From Ponticaulis sp. (GTDB lineage: Bacteria > Pseudomonadota > Alphaproteobacteria > Caulobacterales > Hyphomonadaceae), in assembly GCA_002699325.1 (NCBI GenBank), contig PABS01000028.1:1910-18941 (forward strand): 17,032 nt of DNA. The letters run 5' to 3'. Made by a program: the position numbers and the translations under genes. Of the stretch, positions 15,564 through 17,032 are shown piece after piece. Under the pieces are notes generated by a model. It did no database searches, was not told where the DNA came from, and worked only from the letters and a program-made list of their open reading frames with translations. Position 1 is the stretch's first letter; every line of letters starts with the position of its first letter.

Positions 15564-17032
15564 ATGAAAAACGTTTTTATGACCGGCGTAGCTGCACTTG
15601 CGCTCGCCGCATGTGGTGGTGGCTCAAGTCCGGAAGAAGTAAGTGAGGCGCTGGTCCAGCTGTCTCTGAACGATTCAGGCAGCGGCCGTGTGGAATTCGA
15701 AGACAAGAGTGTGTCTGGCTCAGATGCAACCTTCAAGAACGTCAAAATCCTGACCAGCGAATTCGACGCTGAAATGGATGATGAGATGGAAGGTGATGTG
15801 GGCGTCGATATCGACGCAGATGGCTCCGACCTCATGATCGACGAAATGAAGTTCGCTGGTCTGGCCCTGAATGATGCGGGCCAGGCAAACTTCAGCAAGA
15901 TGACGCTCAGCAAAATACGGGCAGTGCCGTCTGAAGCCTCAACAGAGCAGACCGCCAATATCAGCGTAGAGATGATCGAACTTGACGATCCGACACCTGA
16001 GCTTGCAGCCTGGCTGGGCGGCGTGTTCGGTACAGCTGAGCCAAGCGACATTCCAACGCCCGACAATGTGCAGTTTGAGTCTTTCAAACTGACCAATTTC
16101 CTCGCTGAAGACCTGGAAGGCGACGGCGAACAAGGCCGCGTCTCGGTCGCGTCGATCATTGCTGACAAGGTTGGCTCTGACAAAATCGGTGAGCTGGCAC
16201 TCAACGATTTCGACATGGAATTTAATGACACTGACAGCGGAAATTCCGGCACGTTCAAGCTCGGCAAGATCGGTTTGAAAGGCGCAAACGCCAAATATCT
16301 TCAAGCTATGCTGGCCGACAGCGAAGATGAAGCTGCAGAGAACATCATGCAGACCATGTATGCCAATCCGCTCGATCCGGGCTTCGACAATTTCGTACTG
16401 TCCGATCTCGCGCTCGATATGGCTGGTCTGAAAGTCACCCTGCCGAAAATGTCTTACGACATTGATCGCAATGGTAACGGCGTACCCACCAAATTCACCG
16501 TGCCGAAATTCAACTTGAAAATGACCGCTGATGAAAACGGTGGCGAGATTGGTGCGCAGCTCGCGCCAATGCTGCTCATGGTGGGTTTCGAAGATATCGA
16601 GATCACTGGCGAAGGTGTCAGCACCTACGATCCGAAAACCGACATCGCGACGACAGAGAGAAGCGTGCTCGACGTCAAGGATGCGCTGGTGTTCAACACC
16701 ACCAGCAAGATTGGCGGAATGCGTGAATTCGGCGATGCCATGCAAGCGATGGATAGCGACGCGTTTGCTGCTGGTGAGCAAGATCCAAACGCCATGATGA
16801 TGGATATGTATTCCGACCTCGATTTTCATGAGTTCACCTTCTCCATCGAGGATAAGGGCGTCGTGAACAAAACGCTGATGTTCTTCGCGACACAGCAGGG
16901 CAGCGACCCCGAACAACTCCGTCAGCTGGCCGTGGGTATGGTGTCCGGTCTTCCGGCCATGGCATCAGGAATGGGTGTCGACCCGGCTCTGGCGACAGAG
17001 CTTTCTGCGGCCGTGAGCAGCTTTATCGCCGA
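15564..17032 (+). CDS. Large acidic lipoprotein of unknown function (3' end beyond window)
   Basis: The frame opens at ATG 15564 and is uninterrupted for 489 codons to the window edge. GGGAAG lies about 7 bases upstream. The N-terminus is a lipoprotein signal peptide: MKNVFMTGVAALALAACGGG, with lipobox Leu-Ala-Ala-Cys17. The mature part is rich in Asp and Glu and built from recurring segments of the type (F/V)xxFxLxDxxLDMxGLKVxLPKM, alternating hydrophobic strands with acidic turns, which suggests repeated beta structure. The last part (FTFSIEDKGVVNKTLMFFAT, then QLRQLAVGMVSGLP) faintly recalls repeats in AsmA/DUF945-type envelope proteins; this is a weak impression. It is expected at the periplasmic face of a membrane. 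I do not recognise the family. Long minus-strand frames opposite it are shadows. Confidence 0.82.
   Translation, partial: MKNVFMTGVAALALAACGGGSSPEEVSEALVQLSLNDSGSGRVEFEDKSVSGSDATFKNVKILTSEFDAEMDDEMEGDVGVDIDADGSDLMIDEMKFAGLALNDAGQANFSKMTLSKIRAVPSEASTEQTANISVEMIELDDPTPELAAWLGGVFGTAEPSDIPTPDNVQFESFKLTNFLAEDLEGDGEQGRVSVASIIADKVGSDKIGELALNDFDMEFNDTDSGNSGTFKLGKIGLKGANAKYLQAMLADSEDEAAENIMQTMYANPLDPGFDNFVLSDLALDMAGLKVTLPKMSYDIDRNGNGVPTKFTVPKFNLKMTADENGGEIGAQLAPMLLMVGFEDIEITGEGVSTYDPKTDIATTERSVLDVKDALVFNTTSKIGGMREFGDAMQAMDSDAFAAGEQDPNAMMMDMYSDLDFHEFTFSIEDKGVVNKTLMFFATQQGSDPEQLRQLAVGMVSGLPAMASGMGVDPALATELSAAVSSFIA

Noticed and set aside
15548..16294. 248-residue minus-strand open frame rich in Ser/Ala/Pro
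   Set aside because: Low-complexity mirror of the lipoprotein coding sequence; no ribosome-binding site or recognisable domain.
15939..16916. 325-residue minus-strand open frame
   Set aside because: Lies entirely opposite the lipoprotein gene, which has a signal peptide, lipobox and ribosome-binding site. No family features in the minus-strand product.

Overview
The window looks like the dnaA neighbourhood of an alphaproteobacterial chromosome, most likely from the Caulobacterales/Hyphomonadaceae side. This rests on gene order (mutM, enoyl-CoA hydratase, rpsT, dnaA, dnaN, recF, gyrB), on a DnaA whose divergent AAA+ core recalls the Caulobacter type, and on GANTC (CcrM-type) sites upstream of dnaA. 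The genus cannot be fixed from the sequence. I see no mobile element, CRISPR array, tRNA or rRNA, and the coding sequence looks compositionally uniform.

Layout. Bases 1-1252 hold the 3' part of an AlgI-type MBOAT acyltransferase gene cut by the window edge. Then come mutM (DNA repair glycosylase), a crotonase-family enoyl-CoA hydratase, and rpsT (ribosomal protein S20) with its own promoter and a clear intrinsic terminator. The largest gene-free stretch, about 520 bases up to 4043, is AT-rich. It carries many CACA/TGTG cores, DnaA-box-like sites, GATTC sites and a candidate dnaA promoter, and is either an origin-like region or a dense dnaA control region. dnaA follows. A second structured intergenic region (5478-5703) has a DnaA-box-like site and a terminator-like hairpin before dnaN. 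recF lies 22 bases after dnaN. Between recF and gyrB lie an exact consensus DnaA box and a good candidate gyrB promoter.

Downstream of gyrB are a small VanZ-like membrane protein, an endonuclease/exonuclease/phosphatase-fold hydrolase, a 174-residue protein I do not recognise, and a CPA1-type cation/proton antiporter with a cytosolic RCK-like domain. A minus-strand YgjP-type zinc metalloprotease converges on the antiporter and overlaps it by 37 bases. An almost perfect 35-base palindrome lies just past the antiporter stop, inside the protease gene. Divergent from the protease is a large acidic lipoprotein gene that stays open to the right edge.

Functionally the core is a replication block: initiator (DnaA), sliding clamp (DnaN), gap-repair loader (RecF) and the gyrase subunit that relieves fork supercoiling (GyrB). 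The flanking genes are housekeeping or envelope functions. I found no convincing new multi-gene system. The points most worth checking are regulatory (the dnaA upstream region, the dnaA-dnaN leader, the DnaA box before gyrB, the convergent palindrome), the DnaA box VII substitution, and two unrecognised proteins.
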